Shown here: piece by piece, positions 19,891 through 27,508 of the stretch
Layout of the letters: each line of letters opens with the position of its first letter
Numbering within the stretch: position 1 is the first letter of the stretch
Source: [Mycobacterium] crassicus
GTDB lineage: Bacteria; Actinomycetota; Actinomycetes; Mycobacteriales; Mycobacteriaceae
Assembly (NCBI RefSeq): GCF_020181615.1
Contig: NZ_CP084029.1
Location: 4,081,090-4,145,089 of the forward strand
Reading direction: 5' to 3'
Length of the DNA stretch: 64,000 nt
The notes under the pieces: generated by a model
Seen by the model: only the letters and a program-made list of their open reading frames with translations
The model's database searches: none
What the model was told of the DNA's origin: nothing
Program-made: the position numbers and the translations under genes

Positions 19891-20799
19891 GTGAGCCTGA
19901 TCAAGAGCCTCGGCTACGTTACGGTACAAGCCACGGACATCGAGAAATGGCGCCACTTCGCTTTCGGCGTACTGGGTTTCGCCGAAGGCAGCGGACCAGA
20001 TCCGGACTCGCTCTACCTGCGGATGGACGAACGCGCTGCCCGGATCGTGGTATCGCCGGGTGAGACCGACAAGATCGTCACCGTCGGTTGGGAGGTGCGC
20101 GACCATGCAGACCTGCAGACGCTCGCGGACTCCCTCGAGGCCGCCGGCATCCCGTACAAGCAGCTGTCACTGGCCGAAGCAGACACCCGCCGTATTGAAG
20201 AGGCCATCGCCTTCGAAGACCCCGCCGGCACCTCGCTGGAGGTTTTCCACGGGCCGGTTCTAGATCACAGCCCGGTCATCACGCCGTTCGGAGCAAAGTT
20301 CGTCACCGGCGATCAGGGCCTCGGGCATGTGGTGCTGCCGGCTCTCGATGTCAATGGCTCGTTTGAGTTCTACACCGAGGTATTGGGGTTCAAGTCACGC
20401 GGCGCCTTCCGGGTGCCCGTTCCGCCGGAGTTCGGACCGGTCCGCGTGCGCTTCCTGGGTATCAACCAGCGTCATCACAGCCTTGCGCTGTGCCCGGCGG
20501 CGACGCTACGCGACCCCGGGCTGATCCATCTCATGGTCGAGGTCGACACCCTCGACAGTGTCGGACAGGCGCTTGACCGGGTCGCCGCGGACGGATTCCA
20601 ACTGTCGTCGACGCTTGGCCGGCACACCAACGACAAGATGGTGTCGTTCTACGTCCGCGCGCCCGGGGACTGGGACATCGAGTTCGGCACCGAGGGCATG
20701 CGAGTCGACGACACCTATTACACCGCCGAAGAGATCACGGCCGACAGCTACTGGGGTCATCAGTGGGTGGACGACCTGCCCGCAGCGATGCGTCCGTGA
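19891..20799 (+). CDS. hsaC: Extradiol ring-cleavage dioxygenase, HsaC-type
   Basis: A 302-residue type I extradiol dioxygenase with two vicinal-oxygen-chelate modules. The Fe(II) ligands are visible as His146 (GLGHVVL), His213 (LIHLMVEV) and Glu264 (DIEFG). The second-sphere residues His196 (RHHSLAL), His245 (LGRHTND) and Tyr254 are also present, so it should be active. It would open the catechol ring of 3,4-DHSA or a related steroid catechol. The GTG start lies 10 nt after the HsaA-type gene, and its stop overlaps the GTG of the next gene by 4 nt. Confidence 0.9.
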   Translation: MSLIKSLGYVTVQATDIEKWRHFAFGVLGFAEGSGPDPDSLYLRMDERAARIVVSPGETDKIVTVGWEVRDHADLQTLADSLEAAGIPYKQLSLAEADTRRIEEAIAFEDPAGTSLEVFHGPVLDHSPVITPFGAKFVTGDQGLGHVVLPALDVNGSFEFYTEVLGFKSRGAFRVPVPPEFGPVRVRFLGINQRHHSLALCPAATLRDPGLIHLMVEVDTLDSVGQALDRVAADGFQLSSTLGRHTNDKMVSFYVRAPGDWDIEFGTEGMRVDDTYYTAEEITADSYWGHQWVDDLPAAMRP

Positions 20800-22256
20800 C
20801 GTCCGACATCGCCCCGGTCGCCGTCGCAGATATCCGCAGCTGGGACCACGAGGCCGATGTCGTCATCGCCGGGTTCGGGGTGGCGGGTGCCGCTGCCGCG
20901 GTGGAGGCCGCCCGCACCGGCGCGGAAGTTCTGGTGCTCGAACGCACCGCCTCGTGGGGCGGGGCAGCGGCGATGGCCGGTGGATTCATCTATCTCGGCG
21001 GTGGGACGGCGCTGCAGAAGGCTTGTGGCTTCGAGGATTCGGTCGACAATATGGCCGCATTCCTGAACGCGGCCATGGGTCCGGGGGCTGACGAGACGCG
21101 TATTGCCGACTATTGCGCGGGCAGCGTGGCCCACTTCGACTGGCTCGTCGAATGCGGAGTGCCGTTCAAAGCCGAGTTCTTCGGTGAGCCCGGCTGGGAG
21201 CCGTTGGGCGACGAGGGCCTGATGTACTCCGGCGGCGAGAACTCCCATCCATTCAACACGATCGCCACCCCCGCCCCGCGCGGCCACGTTCCGCAGATGG
21301 CCAATAAGAAGCAGGGCGAGGCCAGTGCCGGCTACATGTTGATGAAGCCGCTCGTGGACACCGCAACCGCAGCCGGGGCCCAGGCGCTCTACGACGTTCG
21401 CGCTCAGCGCCTCATCGTCGAATCCGACGGGCGCGTCGTCGGCCTGATCGCGCGCCGATACGGCACCCAGATCAGCGTTCGCGCCCGCCGCGGAGTTGTG
21501 CTGGCCACCGGAAGCTTCGCCTACAACGAGGGCATGGTGGCGCAGTTCGCACCGCGGATCGCCGGCCGACCGGCGGCATCGGTGGAGCAACATGATGGCC
21601 AGTCGATCCGGATGGCGCAGGCCCTCGGCGCCGACCTTGCCCACATGGACGCCACCGAAGTCGCAATCTTCATCGATCCGCAGCAGTTGGTGCGCGGGAT
21701 CCTGGTCAACGGTCGCGCTCAGCGGTTCGTTGCCGAGGACACCTACCCCGGCCGGGTCGGACAGCTGACGCTGTATCACCAGGACAACATCGCCTATCTG
21801 ATCCTCGACGACGCGGCCAACGAAGCGGCGATGGCCTCGGTTTCACCGAAGCTCATGATGCGTCCGCCCACCTGGGTGGCCGACTCCGTCGCCGATCTCG
21901 AATCCGAGATGGGGTTGCCCCCCGGTGCGCTGCAGGCCACGGTGGCGGCGTACAACGAGGGCGCTGCGCGCGGCGTGGACCCGTTGCTGCACAAGAAAGT
22001 CCAGTGGCTCAAGCCGATCGGCTCACCCGTCGGCGCCATCGACCTGCGGGAGTGCACCGGCGGATTCACCCTTGGCGGGTTGGCCACCACACTCGACGCC
22101 CAGGTGCTCCACGTCAGCGGTGAACCGATCCCGGGCCTGTATGCGGCTGGGCGGTCGGCCGCCGGTCTCGCGGCGTGGGGCTATGCCAGCGGTGTGTCAC
22201 TGGGCGACGGCAGCTTCTACGGCCGACGGGCCGGACGCAGCGCGGCCCGGGCCTGA
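20796..22256 (+). CDS. KstD/fumarate-reductase-type FAD-dependent dehydrogenase
   Basis: A 486-residue flavoprotein of the family that contains 3-ketosteroid delta-1-dehydrogenases and fumarate reductases. The FAD motif IAGFGVAGAAAAVEAA lies near residue 22, followed by GGAAAMAGGFIYLGGG. RGVVLATGSFAYN lies mid-protein, and GLYAAGRSAAGLA with ASGVSLGDGSFYG lies at the C-terminal FAD contact. It is shorter than typical KstD (about 560) and lacks the SYPG-type terminal motif, so it may act on a different enone or on an acyl-CoA. It begins at GTG 20796, overlapping the dioxygenase stop by 4 nt, and is the last gene of the kshB-hsaA-hsaC run. Confidence 0.75.
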   Translation: MTSDIAPVAVADIRSWDHEADVVIAGFGVAGAAAAVEAARTGAEVLVLERTASWGGAAAMAGGFIYLGGGTALQKACGFEDSVDNMAAFLNAAMGPGADETRIADYCAGSVAHFDWLVECGVPFKAEFFGEPGWEPLGDEGLMYSGGENSHPFNTIATPAPRGHVPQMANKKQGEASAGYMLMKPLVDTATAAGAQALYDVRAQRLIVESDGRVVGLIARRYGTQISVRARRGVVLATGSFAYNEGMVAQFAPRIAGRPAASVEQHDGQSIRMAQALGADLAHMDATEVAIFIDPQQLVRGILVNGRAQRFVAEDTYPGRVGQLTLYHQDNIAYLILDDAANEAAMASVSPKLMMRPPTWVADSVADLESEMGLPPGALQATVAAYNEGAARGVDPLLHKKVQWLKPIGSPVGAIDLRECTGGFTLGGLATTLDAQVLHVSGEPIPGLYAAGRSAAGLAAWGYASGVSLGDGSFYGRRAGRSAARA

Positions 22257-22428
22257 CGACACCCGCAACCTGCGACGCACAGCGCCGGACAGGGGTTGCC
22301 CTGAGGTACCGACGCGCAGCCCGTCGCGCCATTCCGCAGGTCGGCGAAACCCTGGCGTCGGGCCCGCGGATGTGCGGGCGCTCAAATTCAGCCGGAAGTG
22401 TGACAACAGCGACACCCATGTGGTAGAT

Positions 22429-22460
22429 ATATGATCATTAGTCATATGCCTATTAGGCAT
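22429..22460. promoter_or_regulatory. Nested palindromes upstream of IclR gene (probable operator)
   Basis: Two overlapping inverted repeats lie 18-49 bp before the IclR start. ATATGA/TCATAT spans 22429-22447 with a 7-nt spacer that includes TGATCA. ATGCCTA-T-TAGGCAT at 22446-22460 is a perfect 7-bp inverted repeat with one central base. The stretch is strikingly AT-rich for this DNA and is followed directly by the GGAGG ribosome site. Autoregulation by the IclR protein is the likeliest reading. Confidence 0.6.
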
Positions 22461-22477
22461 GTACCGGAGGATTCTCA

Positions 22478-23347
22478 ATGCCCGCGACAGCCGCATTACC
22501 CGTGACCGCCGCCAAGGATGCGCCCAACGAAACCCCCAGCGCCGTGATTGATCGGGTATCCCTGGTTCTCGACGCGTTCGACGGGCCCGGCCGCCTGACC
22601 CTGGCACAGATCGTGCGCCGGACTGGGCTCCCCCGATCGTCAGCGCACCGCATGCTCGAGCGTCTCGTCCAGCTCCGGTGGCTTCGCCGCAGCGGCCGGG
22701 ACTACGAACTGGGCATGCGCCTTGTCGAGCTGGGTTCCCTGGCGGTACACCAGGATCGCCTGCACAAGGCCGCGCTGCGTAGATTGCACGAACTTCACGC
22801 CGCGACCGGCTTGGTGGTTCACCTGGCCGTCCTTGACGGTCCCGACGTCGTCTACATGGACAAGGTCGGCGATCGCATGGCCGCGGCAATCCCGACCCGT
22901 ATCGGTGGCCGCCAACTGGCGCACTGCACGGCGGTGGGGAAGGCCATGTTGGCGTTTGCAGACGAGCGCGACATCGACGTCTTGAACTCCGACCGGCTCC
23001 CCCGTCGGACCAAGTATTCGATTTCCACCCACGCCCAACTCCGTAGCGAACTACTCAAAGTCCGCTCTCACGGCTTCGCGTTCGACCGGGAGGAGTCGCT
23101 GCCCGGCTTCGGCTGCGTCGCGGCACCGATCGGCGACCCGGGCGAGGCGGTCGCCGCGATCTCGATCTGCGGGCCGATGAACCGGATAAAGCTGGACCAG
23201 CGGTTGGTCGCTCCGGTGCGTATCGCCGCGATGGGCATCTGGCAGGCGGTCGACTCCGGGCCAGTGCGAGTGTCCCCAACCCTGCAGCAGATGCGACCGC
23301 TGCGCGGCGGCCCGACCGCTCGCGGCGGGGCCCTGCAGCTCGCATGA
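22478..23347 (+). CDS. IclR-family transcriptional regulator
   Basis: A 289-residue IclR regulator. After a 20-residue leader, the winged HTH (RTGLPRSSAHRMLERLVQL) is followed by the effector domain with VVYMDKVGDRM, AVGKAMLAF and GCVAAPIGDPG segments. A C-terminal extension of about 35 residues (from SGPVRVSPTLQQ) is not part of the core fold. GGAGG lies 7 nt before the ATG. Its last codons overlap the ATG of an HSL-type esterase (ATGA), so regulator and esterase are co-transcribed. It is distinct from the IclR at 7084 (moderate similarity only). Confidence 0.9.
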   Translation: MPATAALPVTAAKDAPNETPSAVIDRVSLVLDAFDGPGRLTLAQIVRRTGLPRSSAHRMLERLVQLRWLRRSGRDYELGMRLVELGSLAVHQDRLHKAALRRLHELHAATGLVVHLAVLDGPDVVYMDKVGDRMAAAIPTRIGGRQLAHCTAVGKAMLAFADERDIDVLNSDRLPRRTKYSISTHAQLRSELLKVRSHGFAFDREESLPGFGCVAAPIGDPGEAVAAISICGPMNRIKLDQRLVAPVRIAAMGIWQAVDSGPVRVSPTLQQMRPLRGGPTARGGALQLA

Positions 23348-24291
23348 TGCTGGATTCGCAGATCGCGAGGATCATCGAAGCGCTCAACGTGGGATTTCCG
23401 CCGGTGCACACGATGACCGGCGCCGAAGCCCGAGCCGCCATTCGCTCGCGCTTCACTCCTGCGGCCGAGCCCAAACCCGTGGCCCAGGTGCGTGACCGAA
23501 CTATCGCAGGACCGGAAGGTCCGCTCGAGATCCGGGTCTACCGCCCACGTGCTGCAGACACCAACTCGGTTCCGACCCTGGTGTGGGCCCACGGTGGCGG
23601 GTGGGTGTTCTGCGACTTGGACAGTCATGACGACCTGTGTCGAGACTTTGCAAATCAGCTTCCGGCCGTAGTCGTTTCCGTGCACTACCGGCGGGCGCCG
23701 GAAGAAGGACGGTGGCCCGCCGCGGCCGAGGACATGTACGCGGCCACCGTTTGGGCGGCAGACCACATCGTCGAACTCGGCGGCGACCCGAACCGGCTCC
23801 TCGTCGGCGGCGACAGTGCCGGCGGCAATCTTGCCGCGGTCACCGCATTGATGGCACGCGACCGCGGCCGGCCGCACTTGGGAGCTCAACTGCTGCTGTA
23901 CCCCGTCATCGCTGCCGATTTCGACACGTCGTCTTATCAGCAGTTCGGCCGCGGTTACTACAACCCCAAGCCCGCATTGCAGTGGTACTGGGATCAATAC
24001 GTGCCCACCGTGGCCGATCGGTCCAACCCGTATGCGTCCCCACTGCAGGCCCCGGACCTGTCCGGTCTGCCGCCGACGGTCGCGGTAATAGCGGGCCATG
24101 ACCCGTTGCGCGATGAGGGCCGCGCCTACGCCGAGGCGCTATACGGTGCGGGTGTTCCCACCGTGGTGCGCTACTTCGAAGGCGGCGTGCACGGCTTCAT
24201 GACCATGCCTGCGCTCGACATCTGCAAGAGGGCCCGAGCCCAGGCATGCGCGTCACTGACTGAGCTCCTGGACCCGCCCGTCACGACGTAA
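23344..24291 (+). CDS. HSL-family alpha/beta hydrolase (esterase)
   Basis: A 315-residue carboxylesterase of the hormone-sensitive-lipase group: HGGG in WAHGGGWVFCD, nucleophile in GGDSAGGN, acid in AGHDPLRDEG, and His in GGVHGFM. It shares the CDLDSHD stretch with the esterase at 2591 and is a closer relative of it than of the one at 40249. It is coupled to the upstream IclR by a 4-nt overlap, so its expression is probably tied to the regulator. Its tail overlaps the end of the convergent OYE gene by 11 bp. Its substrate could be a BVMO-made ester or a steroid acetate. Confidence 0.87.
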   Translation: MMLDSQIARIIEALNVGFPPVHTMTGAEARAAIRSRFTPAAEPKPVAQVRDRTIAGPEGPLEIRVYRPRAADTNSVPTLVWAHGGGWVFCDLDSHDDLCRDFANQLPAVVVSVHYRRAPEEGRWPAAAEDMYAATVWAADHIVELGGDPNRLLVGGDSAGGNLAAVTALMARDRGRPHLGAQLLLYPVIAADFDTSSYQQFGRGYYNPKPALQWYWDQYVPTVADRSNPYASPLQAPDLSGLPPTVAVIAGHDPLRDEGRAYAEALYGAGVPTVVRYFEGGVHGFMTMPALDICKRARAQACASLTELLDPPVTT

Positions 24292-25519
24292 CGGCCGGGC
24301 CTTCAGACGGCATGATCAGGGCCTCGGCTTGGCCATAGCGCTGTTCTGGGTCGAGGACGCAGTGCGTGCGCGTGAAGACCGTAACCATGCACTTGTTGTT
24401 GTGGTCGCAGCGGCTGCGTACCCCGGGATCCTCGATCATCCGGTTGACCAGATCGGGCTCGCGCAGCAGCGCTCTGCCCATCGCCATGAAATCGAATCCC
24501 TCGCGCATCCCGACTTCCAGGTGCTCACGGTTGGTGATGCCGCCGAGAAGAATCAGCTTGGTGTTCTCGATGACCGGCACGAACTGGCGTGCCGCGGAAA
24601 GCATGTAGAGATCTTCGTAGGGATAGCTGCCCATCGCCCACTTCCCCATCACCCGTACCCCGGGACGCAGCGCCGGAGGCATCACTCGGGCGAATTCACG
24701 TACCGGCACATCACCCCGGAACAGGTACATCGGTTTAAACACCGACGAGCCCTGCGTCAACTCGATGGCATCCAGCGTCCCATCGACATCCAACAGCTGG
24801 GCGGTGCGCAACGCCTCATCGATCCAGATGCTGCCCGGCAAGCCGTCGTCCATGTCCAACTTCGCGATCACCGCGATCCGCCTGCCCACGACGTCGCGGA
24901 CTCGCTGCGCGATCTCCCTTACGAACCGCGAGCGACCGTCGATGTCTCCCCCGTATTCGTCCTTACGCCGGTTGATCAGCGGGCTCAGGAAGGAACTCGG
25001 CAGATAGAGGTGGCCGAAATGCAGTTCTACCGCATCGAAGCCCGCATCGACGGCCACCTGCGCCGCCGCGCCGAATTGATCTATGACGGTGAAGATCTCG
25101 TCACGGCGAATCTCGCGGCAGTAGGCGAACGACGTGGGATTGACGAAGCGGCTGGGCGCCACCGCGGTAACGCCGGTCAACTTCTTCTGTGCCACCACGC
25201 CGGCGTGGCCCAGTTGCGCGGAGATGGCGGCGCCAGTGTCATGTACCGCGTCGGTGAGCTTCGTCAGGCCCGGCAGCGCCTTGGCATCCATCACGATCTG
25301 CCCCGGTGCACTGGCCCCCTGCTTGGACACACAGCAGTACGCGACCGTGGTCATGCCGACCCCGCCCTTGGCAAAGCTGCGGTGGAAATCGATCAGATCA
25401 TCGGTGACCAACCCGTCGGGCGAACGGCCTTCGGATGTCGCGGCCTTGATGACGCGATTGCGCAGCCGGACCGGACCGAGCTGAGCGGGGGCGAACGGAT
25501 TCGGGCTGAGATCGTTCAT
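24281..25519 (-). CDS. Old yellow enzyme family NADH:flavin oxidoreductase
   Basis: A 412-residue FMN TIM-barrel of the OYE/2,4-dienoyl-CoA reductase-like group, without the C-terminal FAD/NAD domains of dienoyl-CoA reductase. Conserved features are RLRNRVIKAATSEGRSPDG near residue 20, AQLGHAG near 105, DAVELHFGHLYL near 180, and GGITNRE in the phosphate site. A Cys-bearing segment, RCDHNNKCMVTVFTRTHC, sits near the end. The last resembles a weakened iron-sulphur motif (C-x5-C-x9-C). A paralogue at 31087 has a fuller version. Likely it reduces an enone or dienone of the steroid skeleton. It is divergent from the small dimeric-barrel genes. Confidence 0.85.
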   Translation of the reverse strand: MNDLSPNPFAPAQLGPVRLRNRVIKAATSEGRSPDGLVTDDLIDFHRSFAKGGVGMTTVAYCCVSKQGASAPGQIVMDAKALPGLTKLTDAVHDTGAAISAQLGHAGVVAQKKLTGVTAVAPSRFVNPTSFAYCREIRRDEIFTVIDQFGAAAQVAVDAGFDAVELHFGHLYLPSSFLSPLINRRKDEYGGDIDGRSRFVREIAQRVRDVVGRRIAVIAKLDMDDGLPGSIWIDEALRTAQLLDVDGTLDAIELTQGSSVFKPMYLFRGDVPVREFARVMPPALRPGVRVMGKWAMGSYPYEDLYMLSAARQFVPVIENTKLILLGGITNREHLEVGMREGFDFMAMGRALLREPDLVNRMIEDPGVRSRCDHNNKCMVTVFTRTHCVLDPEQRYGQAEALIMPSEGPAVTS

Positions 25520-25563
25520 CGCCTAACCGTCCTCGCTGCCGGTGGGATCCGTCAACGCCTGTC

Positions 25564-25590
25564 TCCCGGTGTCCGGGACTGCTGCCGGAC
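25564..25590. promoter_or_regulatory. Overlapping palindromes in divergent promoter
   Basis: TCCCGG-TGT-CCGGGA (25564-25578) is a perfect 15-bp inverted repeat. It overlaps GTCCGG/CCGGAC (25571-25590, 8-nt spacer). The pair lies between the OYE gene (starting 25519, minus) and the dimeric-barrel gene (starting 25622, plus). The arrangement could bind one or two regulator dimers. Confidence 0.45.
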
Positions 25591-25621
25591 TCACGGCGGG
25601 GCCGCCCCTAGCCTCGTCTGC

Positions 25622-25987
25622 ATGGCTGACGGTGAAGTCTTCGTCATCGACCGGATCGTGACCAGGCCCGGGCTGGCGCGACGATTCATCGATCGCTATC
25701 TCGCGGAGTACGCGCCCGGCGCCCGGGACCGCGGAATGACACTGCAGAGCGTGCTCGTCAGTCCACCCATCTGGTTCGCCGATGAGTCGAACACGATCAC
25801 GATCACCTGGTCACTGCCCGGCCCACTGGCCTGGTGGCAGATGACCTGGAAGGGACGTCCGGATCCCGCGTTGGGGCAATGGTGGTCGGACATCGGCGAA
25901 TTGGTGGCGGAGCGCAGCCGCTCGGTGGCGGCCGCAGCCGGTGACGTCGACGCACTCTGCGAGATGAATGCGGCGGCCGATGTTTAA
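25622..25987 (+). CDS. Small hypothetical protein, dimeric alpha/beta-barrel-like
   Basis: A 121-residue protein starting at ATG 25622. The pattern VFVIDRIVTRPGLARRFIDRYL followed by amphipathic strands (TLQSVLVSPP and NTITITWSL) and WWQMTW resembles the ferredoxin-like dimeric alpha/beta-barrel fold of EthD, NIPSNAP and Dabb proteins. I cannot name the family. The final ATG..TAA overlaps the next gene by 8 nt, so the two are translationally coupled and likely work together. Small proteins of this fold occur near oxygenases in catabolic clusters, sometimes as accessory or cyclase-like enzymes. Confidence 0.6.
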   Translation: MADGEVFVIDRIVTRPGLARRFIDRYLAEYAPGARDRGMTLQSVLVSPPIWFADESNTITITWSLPGPLAWWQMTWKGRPDPALGQWWSDIGELVAERSRSVAAAAGDVDALCEMNAAADV

Positions 25988-26606
25988 CGTCACACGACTA
26001 CTCGACGTCCAATCCGGCGAACGCGACCGGGCGCTCACCGCCCTCCGCGCGGTGGCCGAACGCAGCGGAGCTCTGCGATGGATCGTCGAACCGACCGATT
26101 CCGGCTCACGCAACGGCGGGGATGTGTTGGCGCACCTGCGTTTCCCCGACGAATCAGCGTGGCGGATCGCCGAACCGCAGCTCGCGGCTGCGCTGACCGA
26201 CCCAGCGATCACCCGAGTCAACGGCGCGACGTATCAGGGCACGCCGATCGTCACCGGTAAGCCCGCGACGGTGTACCGGACGCTGCTGCTGCGGGTGCAG
26301 CCGGATACCTCGACGCAGACTCTGACGCGGTTTGAGTCGGAGCTGAAGTCGATGCCCGACTATGTCAGCACCATGTGCGCGTGGCAGCTGAGCCGGGTGA
26401 CCGAACCGACCGGCCCCACCGCGTGGACGCATGTGTTCGAGCAGGAATTCACCGATGTGGCCGGGTTGATGGGCCCGTACCTGATGCACCCGATCCACTG
26501 GGCGGTGGTGGACCGGTGGTTCGACCCCGAGACCACCGAGGTGATCGTTCGCGATCGGGTGTGCCACAGCTTCTGCGGGATCGACCGCGCCGTCCTACAA
26601 CCGTGA
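25980..26606 (+). CDS. Dabb-like dimeric alpha/beta-barrel protein, two tandem modules
   Basis: About 208 residues, which appear as two ferredoxin-like halves. The first is about 1-100, from MFNVTRLLDVQSGERD. The second is about 100-205, with VYRTLLLRVQPD, and HPIHWAVVDRWFDPE near 180, which is a good match to the stress-responsive Dabb barrel signature. Two modules in one chain would form the barrel without dimerisation. The chosen ATG at 25980 overlaps the upstream gene; ATG 25968 is the alternative. The function is unknown. The neighbours are an SDR, a HAPMO-type BVMO and OYE reductases. Confidence 0.6.
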   Translation: MFNVTRLLDVQSGERDRALTALRAVAERSGALRWIVEPTDSGSRNGGDVLAHLRFPDESAWRIAEPQLAAALTDPAITRVNGATYQGTPIVTGKPATVYRTLLLRVQPDTSTQTLTRFESELKSMPDYVSTMCAWQLSRVTEPTGPTAWTHVFEQEFTDVAGLMGPYLMHPIHWAVVDRWFDPETTEVIVRDRVCHSFCGIDRAVLQP

Positions 26607-26620
26607 CGGCCTGCCGGAGA

Positions 26621-27508
26621 TCACAGTCCGGCGGGCAGGATGTTGGGATTAGCGGCCGTGGGCGGTTCCAGCGGCGGGAGCACCGTGGCACCGTCCAGGC
26701 TGTGCACGGCGAGCTGCTGGGACCAGGGGTAATGCAGGCTGAACGCGATGAGGCCGGTGCGCTCGGCGGCGGGTAGGTGGCACATCGCCAACACCGTTTC
26801 GGCCAGGTACTCCACCGGCTCGGTCGGGAACGAATCGGGTATCAGGCTGGCTGCACCCGGTGTCCGGATCGCGCTGGACGGTCCCACGACGTTGACGGCG
26901 ATGTTGGAATCCACCAATTCAGCCGCGACCCCCTGGGTGAACCGGTGCAGCGCCGCTTTCATCGACGCGTAGATCACATCCCCGGACGACTTGTTGTAGT
27001 CGCGGTAGGGCCGCACCGGAGCCAGACCGGTGACGGATCCGATGTTGACGATCCAGCCCGCGCCTTGACGGCGCATATGTGGAATCGACTGCTGGATCAG
27101 CACAAACGGCGTGCGCAAATAGTGTTCGACCGTGCGATCGAAGGTCTGCATCGGCATGGTCTCGATAACCGAGTAGTCGGCGTATCCGGCGTTGTTGACC
27201 AAGATGTCGATGCGGCCCGTCCGCTCGACCACCTCGTCGATCAAGGCGGCACGCTGCTGGCTGTTCTCCAGGTCTGCGGTCACGCCGAATGCCTTGCCGC
27301 CCGCTGCCTCGATCAGTTCGACGGTCTCGGCGATCGTGCCCGGAAGAGCCTCCGTGTGGCCCGCACGGGTTGACGGCGACATCCGGTGAGAGCGCGCTGT
27401 CACCGCTACCGTCGCCCCTTCCGCAGCCAGTCGCTGAGCGACCGCCCGCCCGATTCCTCGACTACTTCCGGTCACCAATGCGGTTCTGCCGCTGAGCAAT
27501 CCGGTCAT
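26621..27508 (-). CDS. SDR family oxidoreductase
   Basis: A 295-residue SDR: TGSSRGIG near residue 14, NNAG, GSVTGLAP, with the active-site Tyr/Lys in DVIYASMKAAL. A lengthened segment after beta-2 (SHRMSPSTRAGHTEALPG) and an extended C-terminus (LHYPWSQQLAVHSLDG) are unusual and resemble SDRs of the cyclohexanol/short enone alcohol type. It is coupled by a 4-nt overlap (ATGA) to the upstream BVMO, suggesting that it produces the ketone for that enzyme or oxidises the product alcohol. Confidence 0.82.
   Translation of the reverse strand: MTGLLSGRTALVTGSSRGIGRAVAQRLAAEGATVAVTARSHRMSPSTRAGHTEALPGTIAETVELIEAAGGKAFGVTADLENSQQRAALIDEVVERTGRIDILVNNAGYADYSVIETMPMQTFDRTVEHYLRTPFVLIQQSIPHMRRQGAGWIVNIGSVTGLAPVRPYRDYNKSSGDVIYASMKAALHRFTQGVAAELVDSNIAVNVVGPSSAIRTPGAASLIPDSFPTEPVEYLAETVLAMCHLPAAERTGLIAFSLHYPWSQQLAVHSLDGATVLPPLEPPTAANPNILPAGL

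Noticed and set aside
24329..25621. Plus-strand extension of the dimeric-barrel ORF across the OYE gene
   Set aside because: The upstream part is the antisense of the OYE gene; the real start is ATG 25622 with a conserved-looking N-terminus.
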